Assembly: GCA_003158895.1 (NCBI GenBank)
Contig: PMLO01000026.1
Location: forward strand, 1-6,811
DNA length: 6,811 nt
Source: Propionibacteriaceae bacterium
GTDB taxonomy: Bacteria; Actinomycetota; Actinomycetes; Propionibacteriales; Propionibacteriaceae
Reading direction: 5' to 3'
The translations under genes were made by a program, and so were the position numbers. Below, piece after piece: positions 6,734 through 6,811 of this stretch (position 1 is its first letter; each line of letters opens with the position of its first letter). The notes beneath the pieces are model-generated. The model saw nothing but the letters and a program-made list of their open reading frames with translations, ran no database searches and was not told the origin of the DNA.

Positions 6734-6811
6734 ACGATCCCGAGAGCGAGCCGATCGGCAGGCCAAGCCCACCTTCCGAGGCGCGCCGTCGCCCCGAGTG
6801 CGCACCTTCCG
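6734..6811. other. Right edge, no recognisable gene
   Basis: These 78 bases show no recognisable coding content on either strand. One minus-strand frame is open from the window edge to a TGA at 6727-6729 inside the hairpin, which could be the last 27 codons of an upstream gene, but its translation matches nothing I know and other frames are also open. CACCTTCCG occurs twice (6770-6778 and 6803-6811), probably by chance. Confidence 0.3.

Noticed and set aside
6727..6811. C-terminal end of radA on the minus strand upstream of disA
   Set aside because: One minus-strand frame is open to a TGA in the hairpin, but its 27 residues do not resemble RadA as I know it and the other frames are equally open.

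Overview
The window looks like chromosomal DNA of a high-GC Gram-positive bacterium (Actinomycetota). The support is G+C well above 65% by eye, strong G/C preference at third codon positions, the actinobacterial trehalose pathway enzymes TreY and TreZ, a DisA-type c-di-AMP synthase, and an actinobacterial type of succinate-semialdehyde dehydrogenase. A Nocardioidaceae-like lineage is possible, but the sequence alone does not settle it. There are no insertion sequences, phage genes, CRISPR arrays, tRNAs or rRNAs.

Layout: (1) From the left edge to 3367 on the + strand runs one uninterrupted reading frame. It begins inside maltooligosyl-trehalose synthase (TreY) and continues, without a stop, into maltooligosyl-trehalose trehalohydrolase (TreZ), so it is a TreY-TreZ fusion with its N-terminus outside the window. 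(2) After 21 bases comes gabD (3389-4861, +), an NADP-type succinate-semialdehyde dehydrogenase. (3) Only 15 bases separate its stop from the stop of a convergent minus-strand gene (4877-5566) for a single-pass membrane protein with a secreted beta-sandwich-like domain. (4) Upstream of that gene on the minus strand lies disA (5623-6657). (5) The right edge (6658-6811) holds the disA leader, a probable -10 element and a perfect 9-bp hairpin.

The left half is the classical route from glycogen to trehalose: TreY rearranges the reducing end of a maltodextrin into a trehalosyl unit and TreZ releases trehalose. Fusion would tie the two steps together. GabD feeds succinate semialdehyde into the TCA cycle and has no obvious functional link. 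The minus-strand pair is a c-di-AMP synthase plus an envelope protein.

The main points of interest are the TreY-TreZ fusion; a clean in-frame loss of about 34 residues between two catalytic residues of the TreZ half; and altered nucleotide-binding motifs in DisA (DGG for DGA, RHA for RHR). Together they suggest either a lineage with modified trehalose and c-di-AMP enzymes or genes whose activity is reduced. Smaller points are the terminator-like hairpin, two matching TACGATGC promoter elements (one implying a leaderless mRNA), a 17-bp direct repeat and enrichment of GTAC.
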